In this document: one piece after another, positions 36,351 through 49,429 of the stretch | How positions within the stretch are numbered: position 1 is the first letter of the stretch | Layout of the letters: every line of letters starts with the position of its first letter | Source of the DNA: Epiperipatus broadwayi | Taxonomy: Eukaryota > Onychophora > Udeonychophora > Euonychophora > Peripatidae | Direction of reading: 5' to 3' | NCBI GenBank assembly: GCA_028023455.1 | Contig: JAQFVV010000278.1 | Coordinates: 1,159,616-1,223,615 of the forward strand | DNA: 64,000 nucleotides | Made by a program: the position numbers and the translations under genes | The notes under the pieces: model-generated | What the model saw: the letters and a program-made list of their open reading frames with translations, nothing else | Databases searched by the model: none | What the model was told of the DNA's origin: nothing

Positions 36351-37137
36351 TTAATTGAAATTGCATCTGGTAAGCACTGATTACCCAAGATTACTATAGA
36401 TCATGGCAGAATATAGATATCTTGTTTTATCACGTAGTGTGTAAGGTGAAGGCTCAAGTAATTGTCATTATCTCTAATCATAATAAATAGGTTCCTACAG
36501 TTAAAAAATATGTGGCATTGCCAAAAATATATGTTCTGACTCAGGACCAGATCTAAATTACTATTCAGTAAGGTTGACTGGCATGAGTTTAAGTCCTTGG
36601 AGTGTTTTGAATATCATGATTTTGAATTGAATAGAAAAGTGGGTTTAAATATTAATTACTACATGACAAGCTTTGAAATCCTAAGTATTACTGATAAAGG
36701 AATTTAAAAATAGAATCTGGATATTATTGAGTACTCAAGTTTACTATAAATAAAGATGGAAAATTGCTTTTGTTTTATTTGTGTGTTTATAAAAGTTAGT
36801 TAATACTTTTCTAAACAATGTAACAAATTTTGATAAGAATTTACATGTATGCAGGTACATTCATTTAAAATAAAATTAAGAAAACCCACCAATGTTTTTT
36901 TATATATTTTCTATGTGCCTTAATGGCAGATTTAAAACTAATGGTTTTCAAATAAATTTGAAGATAAAGACAATATTTTAAAAATCTCAATATATGAATA
37001 AAATATTATGTAACAATCATATTAAGAATTTTTCATTTAAAACACTAAAAATGTCTTTTATTTAAGTTGAAATTAAAGCAGTAGCAAAGATTTTTATAGA
37101 ACAAATTATAACTGTTATGTCTAGAAGTTATAATAGA

Positions 37138-37635
37138 GACCAAACTCTTCATACAATAGGGCTACCTACTTCATGCCAGTTTGTGCTTAAAATTACTCTG
37201 TAATGCCATTTCATCCAATATTTCCAGACTAGTTTCTAGCTTGTGGCTTTCATCAGTAAGGATACTTCAATGTGAGAGCAAACCACCTAGATCTGAGGAC
37301 TAAATACATCCCTCCAGAAGCCTTTAGTTAACTATAAAGCTATGAGTCTAAAACGAAACAATCCAAGGTCATTCACTTGTATAGCCATGTAGAACTCAAC
37401 CCAGTTCAGCATCTATATGTGTTGGTGTCTTTATTTTTATAATATCCATAGTCACCATTATTCCATGTGGCAGAATTGGTGTTAAACAACTAAACATCAC
37501 ATGATCACAAATTTTCTATGATTACAAGCTGTTGTAACAGGGACAAAACTTTCCATATAGTGGTGTCACCCAATGCAAGCCAGAGTAATCAATGGTTTCA
37601 AAAAGGTTTGTGCATAAAATCCCTAACTAGTGATG
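37138..37635 (+). repeat. Family C repeat, divergent unit plus start of a second
   Basis: ACCAAACTCTTCATACAAT at about 37139 and ACAAAACTTTCCATATAG at about 37543 mark two unit starts about 404 bp apart. It contains CTCAACCCAGTTCAGCA, the block also seen in families A and B, and GGTGTTAAACAACTAAACATCAC. Confidence 0.8.
37215..37268 (-). ncRNA. Hammerhead remnant, family C at 37.2 kb
   Basis: Core boxes CTGATGA (37250-37256), GAAA and triplet GTC are all intact, with stem II AGC/GCT. Stem I pairing (CCTTA against TGGAA) is largely lost. The core is good but the cleavage strand is poorly held. Confidence 0.6.
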
Positions 37636-37789
37636 TTTAATTGTTTAATGTCTGTACACTTTAATATCTTGTTTTTTATCCTTTTCTTAAACATCAATAT
37701 TGTTACTGATTTTTTTTGTGTGTGATTCTTTATTGATTAAACTTCTAATAAATAGCTTTAACAATTTATTTACTTTTTTGCTAAGGACT

Positions 37790-38740
37790 TTTAAGATTTT
37801 TTTTTTTATAGATTTAATTGCCTGTTTTGTGTCTTCATTTAAAATATTGTAAAGGGTATTTTTAATTTCTTATTCTTTATTATTATATAGAATTTTGGTA
37901 AATTTCTTTCATATATTACATGAAATGGTTTACTTTTCCATTAATAGTGCTGCCCTTTCTTATTCATGAAAACATTTTTTTTCATTACTAAGATGCTATG
38001 TTATACTTCTGAGCTTCTTCTTATTTGCAGATTTCTTTACCACTTCACAATTATAATATTTTATGTTATTATTAATTCTAGTTGCATCATTTAAAAAAAT
38101 TCTAGATAAAATTCAATTCTATTAAAAAAAATTTTTTTAAATATTTTTATATTACTTCGTTTTCTTTACATTGCTTTGTTTCACTTTAAAATTTTCTGAT
38201 GAATTGTTGACTTTTTGTAGAAGCTATTTGTGAAACTGTTCTTATTAGCTCCTATTTGTATTGTCATTGAAGTTATTGATAGTCTACGATATCATCAATG
38301 ATTGTTATTTTTTTAAATTAACTGCAAATTCTAACTTAAATTTACTGGAATATTTAAAATTATGGATATAAGTTATTATTACTGTTATTCTTAATAACTT
38401 TCTCGGTAATTTTGATTTTAGAACATATTTTATATTTCATTTACTCAGTGATCTCTTATCTGAATAAATTATGTTATGTACATATTAATCAAAATATAAT
38501 TTAACTCTTATAAATCTTTATTTGGATGTTTTCGTGTCTTTTTCCACTTTGAATTTATATTTTTCAAAACCAGTATTAACAATCAACATATTTTATTTTT
38601 TTACAAGTTCATTTTTAATTTCGTTTTTGTCTTTATATTTAAATTTTACTCATTATTATTTTTTCTTTTAATCATTTTTCTATTTTAACATTAAAACTTT
38701 CCATGACAATTTTAAAATATGATTTGCTCTGAACAAACAC
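37790..38740 (-). mobile_element. RTE-type LINE fragment, heavily decayed
   Basis: Follows the order of the better copy at 53.5-56.1 kb (segments such as ATTTCTTTNCCACTTCACAATTATA, GCAAATTCTAACTTAAATTTACTGGAATAT and TTTGGATGTTTTCGTGTC). Corresponds to the linker between EN and RT. No open frame remains. Confidence 0.6.
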
Positions 38741-38774
38741 ACTTTCTACGTTTAATTATAAATTTATTAAACGC

Positions 38775-38990
38775 ACATTGATTACGTAAGTAATATTTAC
38801 CGAGGCTGTAACTTCGAGAATTTGCGTATAAAATGCGATAGTAGGGACCTCTACAGGTGTTTAACCACAAGCTTACGCTAGGTTGAAGTAAAGAAGTTCC
38901 CTCTTTTCTTCCATAGCGTAAGCTTGTGGTTAAACACCTGTAGAGGTACCTACTATCACATTTTATATCGGTAAATATTACTTTGTACGT
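38775..38990. repeat. Fold-back element, ~70-bp arms
   Basis: TATAAAATGCGATAGTAGG...CACAAGCTTACGCT is mirrored by AGCGTAAGCTTGTGG...CCTACTATCACATTTTATA around a ~35-bp centre. The outer pair GTAATATTTACCGA/TCGGTAAATATTAC is also mirrored, with an extra ~23 bp in the left arm. One arm recurs at 54.33-54.46 kb. Confidence 0.88.
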
Positions 38991-38999
38991 TTAAGTAAA

Positions 39000-41680
39000 A
39001 ATCCATTACCCCTTTATCAAAATAAAAATTTGGGGGGAAAAAGTCTGAATTATCATGTTTGACATTTTTCATTAAAGTGAATAACTAATTTCATCATCTT
39101 GTCTGGTATATAAACGGTGGATCACATTTTTCAATCCATTTACTAAGTAACTTTTTTTTTTCCAAAATAATGTATTATAGACAAAATTTTAAAATTGAAT
39201 GTTGCTTATTTATTTTCATGAGAATTTTATGTCTATGTAGCAGGAACTTTTTTTCCACATTTAATTCACTTTGACGTGACCTCAATTCGTTTTTAAACAA
39301 TTTCATTGATGGAAATAATTTTTATAGAGTCAAAACGAAATGCCTACTAAAAATCAACAATTTATAATATAAGAGTTAAAAATAATTATGTATTTACTCT
39401 GGATTAGTCATTAAAATTAATAAGTGTGAAACAACTAATTGCAGAATGAGTATTGAACAATTTACTTTTCTATTTTAGTTTGATTGACAGTATTTAAGTT
39501 TTTATTATATTTTTTTCTGAGCATTAATAAGAATTGTTCTTTGATTATAATTATTTCATAAAATCTAACATTTTGTGTTTTTGTAATTAGAGGTTTAAGG
39601 CATCAAAACTAAGTATCTACTGCTCCTAGGTTTATGATATATTGACAATCTTCATAATGTTGCATTTTTTATTTGTAATAAATTTCTTCATATGTCTACA
39701 ATATTTGTTTTATCATAAACAACATGTCCACATTTTAAATCATTTGTCTTTTTATCTCTTTTTCTATCTTCACAGTGTTTAACAAAATCCCATTTATTAT
39801 TAAATAATGTTTGCAACTCACACCATTTTTTTTTCCATTTGAATATGACACATAGGCAGTTAAATGATAGATTATCTTATACTTAACTTGTTCACTTACA
39901 AAATTCTATAAGCAGCTTTCTAGAAGACTGGCATTTCTATTGTTTATAAGTAATCTTTTTTGTATTAAAAAAACTCTAAATTTATAAATATAAAAATATC
40001 CTAAAAATACTTTGAAACCATATGAAACAGACCAATTATATACACATTTTTTGTATTGCCTTAATCTACAAAAACAAACAAAAATTACATCATTTTAAAT
40101 TGTCATAATATGTAGTTTCATATGTTTGAAAAATAAACTGCAATTCATAATATGATATTATGTCTGTTATCTGGTAAAATTCACCTAGTTATATTCTTAA
40201 ATTTCCAAATACAAAATATACACATAAAAACTAGTCAACAAATTATTTTGTTGTAAGAACCATATTTTCAAAAAAGAATTAACTTCAAAATTGCTTTCTA
40301 TTGCTAAAAATGTAATTCTGCAAGTTTAGTATATTTAAAACTGTATTATTTAACATGGTTTGCTATAGAAGTGAAATATATGTGCACTAATTTTCAATTA
40401 CCACAATAAGAATGAGAACTAGCTTGAGACATTTCAAAGGCATAGTATTGTGTATGTAAATTAATACCCTATACAGGCTTAAACATATATATATATATAT
40501 ATAGGTGGGATTCGAACTAAAACTTTCATGTGAGCCTCAACTCTCCATGCCATCTCAGTACTGTTTATGATAGAAAGAGACATGATCTGATATAAAATAT
40601 ATTTTTGATAAATGTTTTTTATTATAAATCATAAATGAATATAACTGATAGGAGACCTAGAAATCACAAAAATCACTTTTCATTTAATAAATGAGATTAT
40701 TTCTGCCATTTATGTATCTAAGAATAATAGGAGCAGAGTTTGATGAATCGATTTTCTGCTGAGAAATTTTTAAAAAAAAATCACTTGGATCAGTTGATAA
40801 AAAACGTTGTGTTCAAGTTTATCACTTTTGTGCTTGAACATCGCAGACCTTCTAACCATAAATTATTATAATATTAGCATATTTATCTATAAAGTGTTTT
40901 ATTTTTTTAAAACAATATTTTATATCGTAAATATATGTCTATCTTTTTAAAAATTAATTAATATAGATCATAAATATATTTTTTTACTATTTCTTTTTGT
41001 TTATCATAAAAAATATTTAATAACTAGAAAAAAAAATCCTGACTTAAAAATAAGAAAACTACAATTCTTTTAATAATTTATATTTACTTTCACTTTATTT
41101 ATTTATTTTTTTAGATAATAATTTTTTGTGTGTTTGTATATTTATTTAAAAATATAAAAAATAATTTATTTACTTTATAATGCAAAAAGTATTAATAATC
41201 AAATACCAAACTTCTGATTATTCAAATATATAAAAAAAATGCTGTATATATAAAAAATAAATATTTCAAATATTTTTTCTCTAAAAAATAACACAAAATG
41301 CCAACCGTATTTCTAAAAATATTTTTTACTAAAAAATAAACCTGTATAAATAGTTGTTTATATATAAAATATGTTGTATACAATATATTGTAATGTGATA
41401 ATATAGAATTTGTACTTATATAAAAAATACTGTAATGAAGATTTCCTGTTTTAGTAATTAATATATCCATCTTTATTCATATAATCCATGTTTAAAATAT
41501 AAGTACATTTAAAAAAAAATTAATTAAGTAAAAGTTTGCTTAAAAATGCCTAGTTATCAAAAAAAATTATGTAGATTTGAACTCAAGTTATGTATATGAA
41601 TATGGATATGTTAACTTAAACCAGGAGCCCTTCATCATAGTAATTTTTATATATGTAATTATAATTTAGGTTATAGCATT
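39000..41680. other. AT-rich stretch with one SINE-2-like copy, no gene
   Basis: Only short open frames such as 41222-41470 (82 codons, AT-driven). A repeat copy sits at 40475-40640. Confidence 0.5.
40475..40640 (-). mobile_element. SINE-2-like copy
   Basis: On the minus strand it has GATGGCATGGAGAGTTGAGG and AGTTCGAATCCCACC, the best B box of this family, with the usual pol III spacing. The 3' end (plus-strand left) holds ACAGGCTTAAACATATATAT. Confidence 0.6.
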
Positions 41681-41689
41681 CTGGAAATA

Positions 41690-42010
41690 TATCTCATTCA
41701 TTGTCATCAACTGCTGAGTGAAAGTTTTATCATATTTAATCCAGTTTCATTGAGTTAAAGCTTTTCTTTTTAATATCATTCCAACAAACCTTATTTTCAC
41801 ATGTGGTTCTTTTTTAAGTCTTTAATAAATTTATTGTCATACAAATGGCCATGTATTCTTATCTTTTCTAACAATATATTCAGCAAAGCTCCATTTCAGA
41901 CTTTTCTTTTAATGATATTTATAATACCCACTTGTTTTTTAATCATGTATTTTACTTGTGACTATATACTCAGAACATTAATATATTCTTTATTGTAATG
42001 CCTAAACTGT
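41690..42010 (-). mobile_element. RTE-type LINE 3' end, decayed
   Basis: Minus-strand remnants follow the C-terminal coding part of the copies at 12.2 and 53.5 kb (ATCAACTGCTGAGTGAAAG, TTTCACATGTGGTTCTTTT, AATACCCACTTG). Not translatable. Confidence 0.6.
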
Positions 42011-42559
42011 TTATATAGTTCCTTTGTTAATTGTTAAAGTCCCAAATCTATATATATGAACATATAAAGTACATATAGCTATAGAAAGGGATTTGCTGTT
42101 AACTGAAAGGAGACCCTTTGATTTTTTATGAAGGCATTAAAGGAACTGAGTAAGGCAAATTCCTAATGACCCCACCATACATTATTGTTGTTGCAGCTAT
42201 AGTATACAAACATGGATGGGTTGCTCACCAACACGCATTAGCTAATGTGATGAGTTTATTGGCTTTATACCTCTGAGTTTAAGACGAAGAAACATCATGG
42301 TGTTTCTTTTCAGTTGCCTGATACCTCTTAATTAAAATACCAGTTCAGTGTTTTTTGAAGGCAGAATTAATGTATTTCTGAATGAAATAACTTTTCTTCC
42401 AATATATATTTACAATCACAATATACTAAAATAAATCAAGGCCCTTATTCCCATGAGGTTGTAAATTTACCAAGCTGAGGCAGTGGCTGGCCATCAAAGG
42501 CAAATGTTACTAATTGTAGAACACATTCAAGTGAAGAAAATTGCAAAAATTGGAAAAAC

Positions 42560-45140
42560 CTGCCTCATATTAAATGGAACATTATCAGGCTTTGTGAAGT
42601 TAGAAGAAAAGGTGAAGAAACAATTGATTTAAAAAGTGGACATGTACTATATCACAAATGAACTAACATTGAAAGTACAAGTGAAGTAGGATTCATTATA
42701 CATAAAAAGTAGAAAACAACATTGCAGAGATTGATAGTGTATTGGATAGAGTGACAAGATTAGTTATTCAACTTAATAGTAAATATTAAATGCAGATAAT
42801 CCAGGTTTATTCCTTAACAAGTTCTCATTGTGATGACGACATGGACGATTTTTATATGGACATATAAAAAGCTTTTGATCAGACCAAATAATGTTTAAAA
42901 ATTGTCATGGGAGACTTTTATGCCAAAATTGGTAAACAAATGAAAGACAAGACTGTTGTAGATAAATTTGGTTATGGTGATAGAAATGAAAGATGACATA
43001 GACTTGTGGAGTTTGCAGGAAAAAAAAATTATATTATGAATTCTTTATTTTGCAAAAAATATTAAATACAAATAAACTTGGAAACATGTTTTGATTAATA
43101 GAAAATATTTGTTACAAAGTTGTAATGCTGTTAATAAATTCAACACAGGAAGTAATCATCAATTAGTAAAATATAAGATTCATGTTAATGCAAAACTAGA
43201 GAGAGAAAAAATATTAAGAAAAACAATATTCACAGTTTGTATTCCTAATCTTCAGAAACATTCCTATAAATTTAAATTAGAAATTAAAAATTGTTTTCAA
43301 ATATTGACAGATTTTGAACATTATTTAAGATTTGAATGAATTTAATAAGAAGATAACTGGTACACTTTTAAAAACTACAACAAAGATAGCTGATAGAAAA
43401 AAGCAGCAACTGACCAGGGAAATTTCTTCTGAGACAAGACAATTTATGAAGAAAATAAGGAATATGCAAATATATAAAAATGATACATTAAGAAGGATTG
43501 AATAACTCAAATTTTATATGGTGACATGAAAAAGAATTGATAATGATATAAGAAAGTGTAATTGTGAACTAGTAAGGAAAGCTATAGATGACAATAAAAC
43601 TCTCAAGAATGTAGAACATAATGGTACTCGTACAAATTTTATTTCTGCAATAAAAACCAAAAGATGACTGAGCTTTTACTAAAAAGAGAGATGACATCAG
43701 TAGAAGAGTTTTATTAAGAATTATATTGCAATAAAGAACAAGAAATTATGTCTACTAGAGCTACTATGTATTTTGAATTGCCCAAGATTTTAAATGAAGA
43801 AATGAGATATGCAATTAAATTTATGAAGAAAGGAAAGGCTCCAGGTAATGATGGAATTATAATTGATATCTTGCAAGAAGCAGGTGAAATAGGAAAAAAA
43901 TGGCAAAGTTATATATCAAATGTCTAAATGATAAATCTGGGAAATGTAGATTAATATTAATATTTAAAAAAAGAGATATTAGAAATTACAAATCTATCAG
44001 TTTTTTATCAGTTCTATACAAAATATTTACCAAAATAATTACAACTTGTCAACAGCAAACTTTAAATTTTAAACAATCAAAAAAACATGCTTGATTTTAC
44101 AGTGGATCACATCCAAGTATTGAAAGAAGTTATAGAAATGACAAATGAATATGAATTATCATTATGCTTTGAATTTGTACATTATGAAAAGGCAATTGTA
44201 AGCATTTATTCAGTGATTAAAGTTTTAGTCATCAAGATATAGATCATATTTTGATGAATATTTATAGAAGTGCAACAGGAACAATTACATTACACATTAA
44301 TACTAAAAAAATTAACATTGAATAGGGAATATGACACAGTGATTCCATATTTCCAAAACTTTTACAGCAATTTTTCAAAAAAATATTATAAGGATTATAA
44401 AGAAAGCTAAGGGAGTAAAAGTAAATGGAGATTATTTAAGTCATCTAGATTTTTCAGATGATGTTTTTCAAATAATGTTACAAGAGATATATCAGATAAA
44501 AGTAAGAATGTAGGATTAAAAATAAATGTTAAAAAGGCTAAAGTAATGTTTAATAAATTTTCTCAAAAGATAGAAATAAAGATTGATAATAATGAGTTAG
44601 AAGAAATTAACAACTACAAATATCTTGATCAAATTATTAATACAGATGAAAACATAATGGTAAAAAATCATCATAGAATTAAATTTGGTTGAAGTTCTTT
44701 TGGTAGAAATAACCTAATATTAAAATGAAATATGGCTATGCATTCAAAAAGGAAGGATTTTAATAAATGTGTTTCACCAATTCTTACTTATGGATACACT
44801 TAACAAAATGGAGGGATACAACAAGAGGAGATCAAAAATGAAATACATGGGTGAGAGGACAAACAGGTATTCATTGAAATAATTAAGAGACTGAAGTGGT
44901 TAAAAGACAGAAGTGGAGTTGGACTATGCATATTGCTAGAAAAGAGGATAATAGATGGACAATTGAAATCTTAAACAGTAATTCAAGTGATTATAAAAGA
45001 CCCAGAAAGAGACCACATGTGAAATGAATGGAAGAAATAAAAATGTGCTAGAGTGATATGGAGAAGAGAGGCTAGAGGCAGGGGACAAGGGATTAAATTT
45101 GGAGAGACCATCATGTTATGGATTGATGATGATGAAAATA
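42560..45140 (+). mobile_element. RTE-type LINE, near full length, decayed, plus strand
   Basis: Endonuclease remnants come first: EVGFIIHKK-like, DDDMDDFY, IVMGDFYAKIGKQ near 42900 and KFGYGDRNER near 42965, followed by VEFAGKK. A linker with several short frames (43091-43339 and 43900-44094) follows, then FLSVLYKIFTK at about 44010, a degenerate RT core, FGRNNLI near 44700, ILTYG-like near 44780 and RPRKRPHVKWMEEI near 45005. This is the order of EN-RT RTE elements of about 3 kb. Many stops and frameshifts. The short ORFs inside are fragments of this element, not separate genes. Confidence 0.85.
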
Positions 45141-45189
45141 CATGTATTTGAAACATTTTTTCAACAAATAAGCATCTTAATATTCAAAG

Positions 45190-46460
45190 AAAAAATATCT
45201 TCATCCAAGTTTAATTTTATGATTAATTTAATCCATTATATTTCCATCTGTATTAATCTCAAAACCAAATGTTGAAAAAGACTTCTTAAAAACCTTTTAT
45301 ATCAAGCAGAAAAACATCTTTACTTTGAATATTATAGTATTGCTAATAGATAACTTGATTCAAGGTTCGTTGATTAATTTAATCCATTAGGTTTCCATTT
45401 CTAATAATAATCTTATAAAGATATTTCAGTTACTAACTTTTTTTTTCCTCATGTGTCATTACATCAGCCGGGAAGCGAACCCGCTAACCCGGAACAACTG
45501 CTTGTAAAGCAGTTGTCGCTGACCTCTCGATTTCATTACTATCAATTATTATTTTTTTTCCTTTTGTAAATAAAAAAGTATAGCAATACTTAACATTATT
45601 TTTAATACTTTTCTCCTGTTTTGTATGCCAGCTCATTTAACATTTCCTGAAGCTCTGAAGCATTACTTGCAAAAACAATTAAACCATTAATAAAATATTA
45701 ATAATATATAATCTCCATGCATTTTTATTTCTTTAGGTTTCCATTTTTGTCAACAAAATATTTTTAAACAGGTCAAAAACAAATTTTTTGAGATATGTAA
45801 TCATTCTATCATACATTCTTATCAATGTTAGTCTTCTTTTTATCACCATTAATTAATCAATCTTGTATTTGTATATATTTCATAGTCTGACAATATTCTT
45901 GGCCTATATCTTCATGATCTGAAATTTTAATTACTGAGGAAAACTTTTAGAATAAAATGTCTTTATATAATCTATAAATTCAAATCATAATGGTATTTCA
46001 TATTTAACGGTCCTATCTAAAACGTCTCTCAATATTTTGAATACTGTTCTAAAACTGCTTTGGGTTCCTTACAACCCAAAGTTCACTAAATACAAGTCCC
46101 AATTATCTTGAAAAAAATGTGTATACACTTGATAAAAGACTAATAAACTGTTATTTCTAATATTGTATTTTGTGTTGAATTGATAGAAGATGAATAGGAT
46201 TTTATATCTAACATTATCTATATTACTTTTCTTAAATATCATTATTTCTATTGCATTTTTCCCATCATTTGGCAGATTTTATCATTTATAAATTTGATAT
46301 ATAGTTTTTCAATAATTTTTCCAATTCTATATTTGATTCTTTTAAGATATCAATAATAATTCTATTATTTTCTATAGTGTTCTTCTTCTCCACAGGTTTG
46401 ATTTCTTAATTTAAAATTCACCTCCATTCAAAAGTCATAGTAATTGTAATAATCCCTTTT
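45190..46460 (-). mobile_element. RTE-type LINE fragment, decayed, interrupted by a SINE
   Basis: Parallels the copies at 12.8-13.3 and 53.9-55.4 kb (TTAATTTTATGATTAATTTAAT, TTTTATCACCATTAATT, GACAATATTCTTGGCCTATATC). A SINE-1 copy is inserted at about 45438-45531. Confidence 0.7.
45438..45531 (-). mobile_element. SINE-1 copy inserted in an RTE relic
   Basis: T tract, GTGTCATTACATCAGCCGGG, B-box complement GCGAACCCGC and A-box complement GACCTCTCGA. The first few bases of the head are lost. Confidence 0.82.
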
Positions 46461-46469
46461 TTATTCTTC

Positions 46470-47050
46470 ATTACTATATATTTTTTCTATATAAATAATA
46501 CATACAACACCTATACTAAGAAAAGCTAGCCAAATGCAAAGTTAAGGAGACCTGACATATCACCAACACTATACTTGCAATTACCAAAAAATAATCCTGC
46601 ATTCCCCTTTCAAACAGTGCTCATTTAAATAAATTCATCTACATCTTATAATCAAATTTAATGTAAATCACCACTTTAGTGATTCTTTTATAAATCTTAC
46701 AATCCTCTTGAATAATTATAGTTATGAAGATGACTACCACTTAGTTGAAAGCATGCTCACCATACTATATTGATGTGTTTAACATTTTTATTTTAAAGTA
46801 TTAAACAAGATTTTCTTAATATACATGTTGTATATATTATTTATATTGAATTACATTTTTCCAAAAACAGTTTGAGACTATTGGAATTATATAATTTTTT
46901 TGTAGAATTGTTATCAACTTTTCTCAGTACTAATTTCATTTAGTAACAGTTTCATTTTCTCCTTTTATTGCTGAAGTAACTTTACTTTCAATACTAAAAT
47001 ATTATTTTATAATTTTGAATAAATAATCAAAACGTTTTTTGCCTCTGTAA
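46470..47050. other. AT-rich, nothing recognised
   Basis: No ORF of note and no repeat seen before the family C copy. Confidence 0.5.
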
Positions 47051-47160
47051 ATGAAAATGAAGCAAAACTCTCCATACAGTGTTGCCACCCTGTGCCAACC
47101 AGAGTAATCAATGAATGCCAGAAGGCTTGTGCATAAAATCCCTATCTAATGCCTACTCAT

Positions 47161-47215
47161 CCAATATCCCCAGACTAGTTTCTGGCTTGTGGCCATCATC
47201 AGTGAGGAGCTTTGG
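47161..47215 (-). ncRNA. Hammerhead ribozyme, family C, intact-looking
   Basis: Minus strand order: outer stem I CCAA, loop AGCT, inner stem I CCTCA, core CTGATGA (47196-47202), stem II TGGC/GCCA with loop CACAA (four Watson-Crick pairs), GAAA, stem III AC/GT, triplet GTC, inner stem I TGGGG (one G-T pair), loop ATA, outer TTGG. The cut is predicted between 47173 and 47172. This has the most canonical core of the window: CTGATGA, GAAAC and GTC. Confidence 0.87.
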
Positions 47216-47666
47216 ATCTGAGAGCACTGCACCTAGATCTTAGGATCTAATGCAACCCTCCAGCACCCACCTTTTATCTCTACTTAACTACAAAACTATG
47301 AGAATGAAATTGAAAACACAAAAATATTTTCAATCTAAGCTCAGGTGGCAATAATGTATGGAGAGTTTTGTTTTGTTTATAAACAATTATGTGGTAGTAT
47401 AAGATAGTGATCATGTAATGCTTAATGGTTTAACATCAATCTTGCCTAATAGGATAGTGGTGGCTATGGTTGTTAAAGAGCCAAAAAAACCAAATGAGTG
47501 TTGAACTGAGTTCAGACCCATATGACTATATAAGCTATTGAGCTTAGATTGAAAATACTTTTGTGTTTTCAATTTCATTCTCATAGTTTTGTAGTTAAGT
47601 AGAGATAAAAGATGGGTGTTGGAGGATTGCATTAGATCCTAAGATCTAGGTGCAGTGCTCTCAGAT

Positions 47667-47721
47667 CCAAAGCTCCTCACTGATGATGGCCACAAGCCAG
47701 AAATTAGGCTGGGGATATTGG
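47667..47721 (+). ncRNA. Hammerhead remnant, family C, cleavage triplet lost
   Basis: Same fold as the copy at 47.2 kb with CTGATGA and GAAA intact, but the triplet GTC has become GGC (position 16.1 changed) and GAAAC is GAAAT. Predicted inactive. Confidence 0.75.
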
Positions 47722-47876
47722 ATGAGTAGGCATTAGATAGGGATTTTATGCATAAGCCTTCTGGCATTCATTGATTACTCTGGTTGGCACAGGGTGGCAA
47801 TACTGTATGGAGAGTTTTGCTTTGTTTATAAACAATTATATGCTAGTATAAGAAAGTGATCATGTGATGTTAAATG

Positions 47877-48175
47877 AAATTTTTTATTATTTACTTTATA
47901 GATACCCTGAGTGCGTTTTTAGTGTGTGACATCAAATTGAGCACACTTTCAGTGCTTGAAACTAGTTTGGTATAAGCTGAATAAACTTTAAGTGCAGGAT
48001 ACCAGTTGGTGCAACACATAAAATCACACTCAACTGTATCTTAAAAGTAAATAATACCTTTGCAGTTGCAGACATTCTGGGATTCCACACTGAAAGCATG
48101 CTCAGATATAATTAAAAAGTAAATAGTAAAACCATTTCAATTGCAGACATAAATAATATTTTGCTAATTTATCAC
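47877..48175. mobile_element. TIR-type MITE, 5'-incomplete copy
   Basis: The right end ATTAAAAAGTAAATAGTAAAACC...TTTTGCTA matches the right end of the copy at 48.37-48.75 kb, and the left internal part TTTACTTTATAGATACC...GTGTGTGACAT mirrors it. The outermost left end is absent, where it abuts the family C repeat. Confidence 0.6.
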
Positions 48176-48366
48176 AAACAATAACGAAAAGGAAACTTAA
48201 AAATGTTTTATAATTTTGAAACTTTTACTTTCTTCCATATAATTCTTTGTAGAATTTTTATAAAAATTTCTCAATTTTGATTATTTTTAGTAATAGTTCC
48301 ATTTTTTATTCTTATTGTGAAATAACTTCCAATACTTAAATATTGTTTTATAATTTGTAATAAGTT

Positions 48367-48752
48367 AGCAAAACGTTTTGTCCACAACCGAAAAGGTTTC
48401 GGTATTTACTTTTTAGATACAGCTGCACATGCTTTCAGTGTAGGTAACAAGACTATCCACAACTAAATTTTTTATTATTTACTTTTTAGATAAAGCTGGG
48501 TGCACGGTCTGTGTGGGACACCAGACCAAGTATGCTTTGAGGGTGGGACACTAGGATGGTGTACAACTGAGCAAACTTTGAATGTGCGGCACCAATTTGG
48601 GGTACCACATCAAAAGAACATTTAAATGTATCTAAAAAATAATACATTTTAAGCTACAGACATTCTGATGTCTCACACTGAAAGCACACTCGGAACTATT
48701 TAAAAAGTAAATGATAAAACCTTTTTCGTTACAGACATAAAAATCATTTTGC
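48367..48752. mobile_element. TIR-type MITE with ~85-bp inverted repeats and TA ends
   Basis: Left TAGCAAAACG...GAAAAGGTTT...TTTACTTTTTAGATA...GCTTTCAGTGT is mirrored by ACTGAAAGC...ATTTAAAAAGTAAAT...AACCTTTTTC...CATTTTGCTA. TA at both ends is compatible with a Tc1/mariner-type TA duplication. There is no ORF. Class assignment is inference from the TA and the TIRs. Confidence 0.65.
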
Positions 48753-48789
48753 TATTTTTTTTTTTACAAACAATATCAAAAACTAAAAT

Positions 48790-49256
48790 AAAGAATAACT
48801 GAAATACAGGCTTATTATATACGTGTATCAATATATGTAATATATGGGTTATATTAGCACAGACTTTCACATGACCCACCACTCACCACTCTATCTCATA
48901 TCACTGATACACTTGAACACATATATGTTGAAAAGATAAATAATTACCAATATACTATTTCATGCTAAACCAGCAATCATCAGTCGGTCCAGATTGTCAT
49001 CTCTACACATATATGCAATAAATGCTCAGATAAATATTAAAATAGTCAATCTTTGTATTTTAATGGACAGGATTCAATCCACTCCACACTCGATTTCTTC
49101 AACCGTTCATCCAATTAAAAATATGATGATGGAATACTCAAAGGCCACCCTGAGACTGAGATTATTGACACACTCATGTTGACTTTAAGTTAATCTGACC
49201 CCTTATGTACAGGAAATAAACCATTTAATGCATAAACAAGGGATGGGCAGACATCT
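48790..49256 (-). mobile_element. SINE-2 family, long copy
   Basis: Reverse-orientation counterpart of 10985-11462: starts (plus view) ACTGAAATACAGGCTTATTA, then CACTCTATCTCATATCACTG, GAAAAGATAAATAATTACC, a central body and TGTACAGG near 49210. Confidence 0.65.
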
Positions 49257-49425
49257 CTACTATGTAATAGCCTGTATTTCAGTTATTACATAGTAGAGAT
49301 GTCTGCCTATTCCTTGTATACATATTAAGTAGTTTATGTCCTGTACATGAGGGGTCAGATTGACTTTATATCAACATGGGTGTGTGAAATTCTGTTCTCA
49401 TATATCCTATATATTAAAATAAAGA
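49257..49425 (+). mobile_element. SINE-2 partial copy, inverted relative to its neighbour
   Basis: AGTAGAGATGTCTGCC and its reverse lie head to head around 49257-49305 (TACTATGTAATAGCC.../...ATTACATAGTA), then CTGTACATGAGGGGTCAGAT and CATATATCCTATATATT. Forms another local palindrome. Confidence 0.6.
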
Positions 49426-49429
49426 ATTT

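Larger units (their letters stand above)
47055..47880. repeat. Family C inverted pair
   Basis: A plus-oriented unit part (47060-47342) is followed by an inverted full unit (about 47343-47880). It contains the shared block GAACTGAGTTCAGACCCATA at 47502-47521 and both unit ends with AGAGTTTTGCTTTGTTTATA. The two arms differ at many positions, so they were separate copies for some time. Confidence 0.9.
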
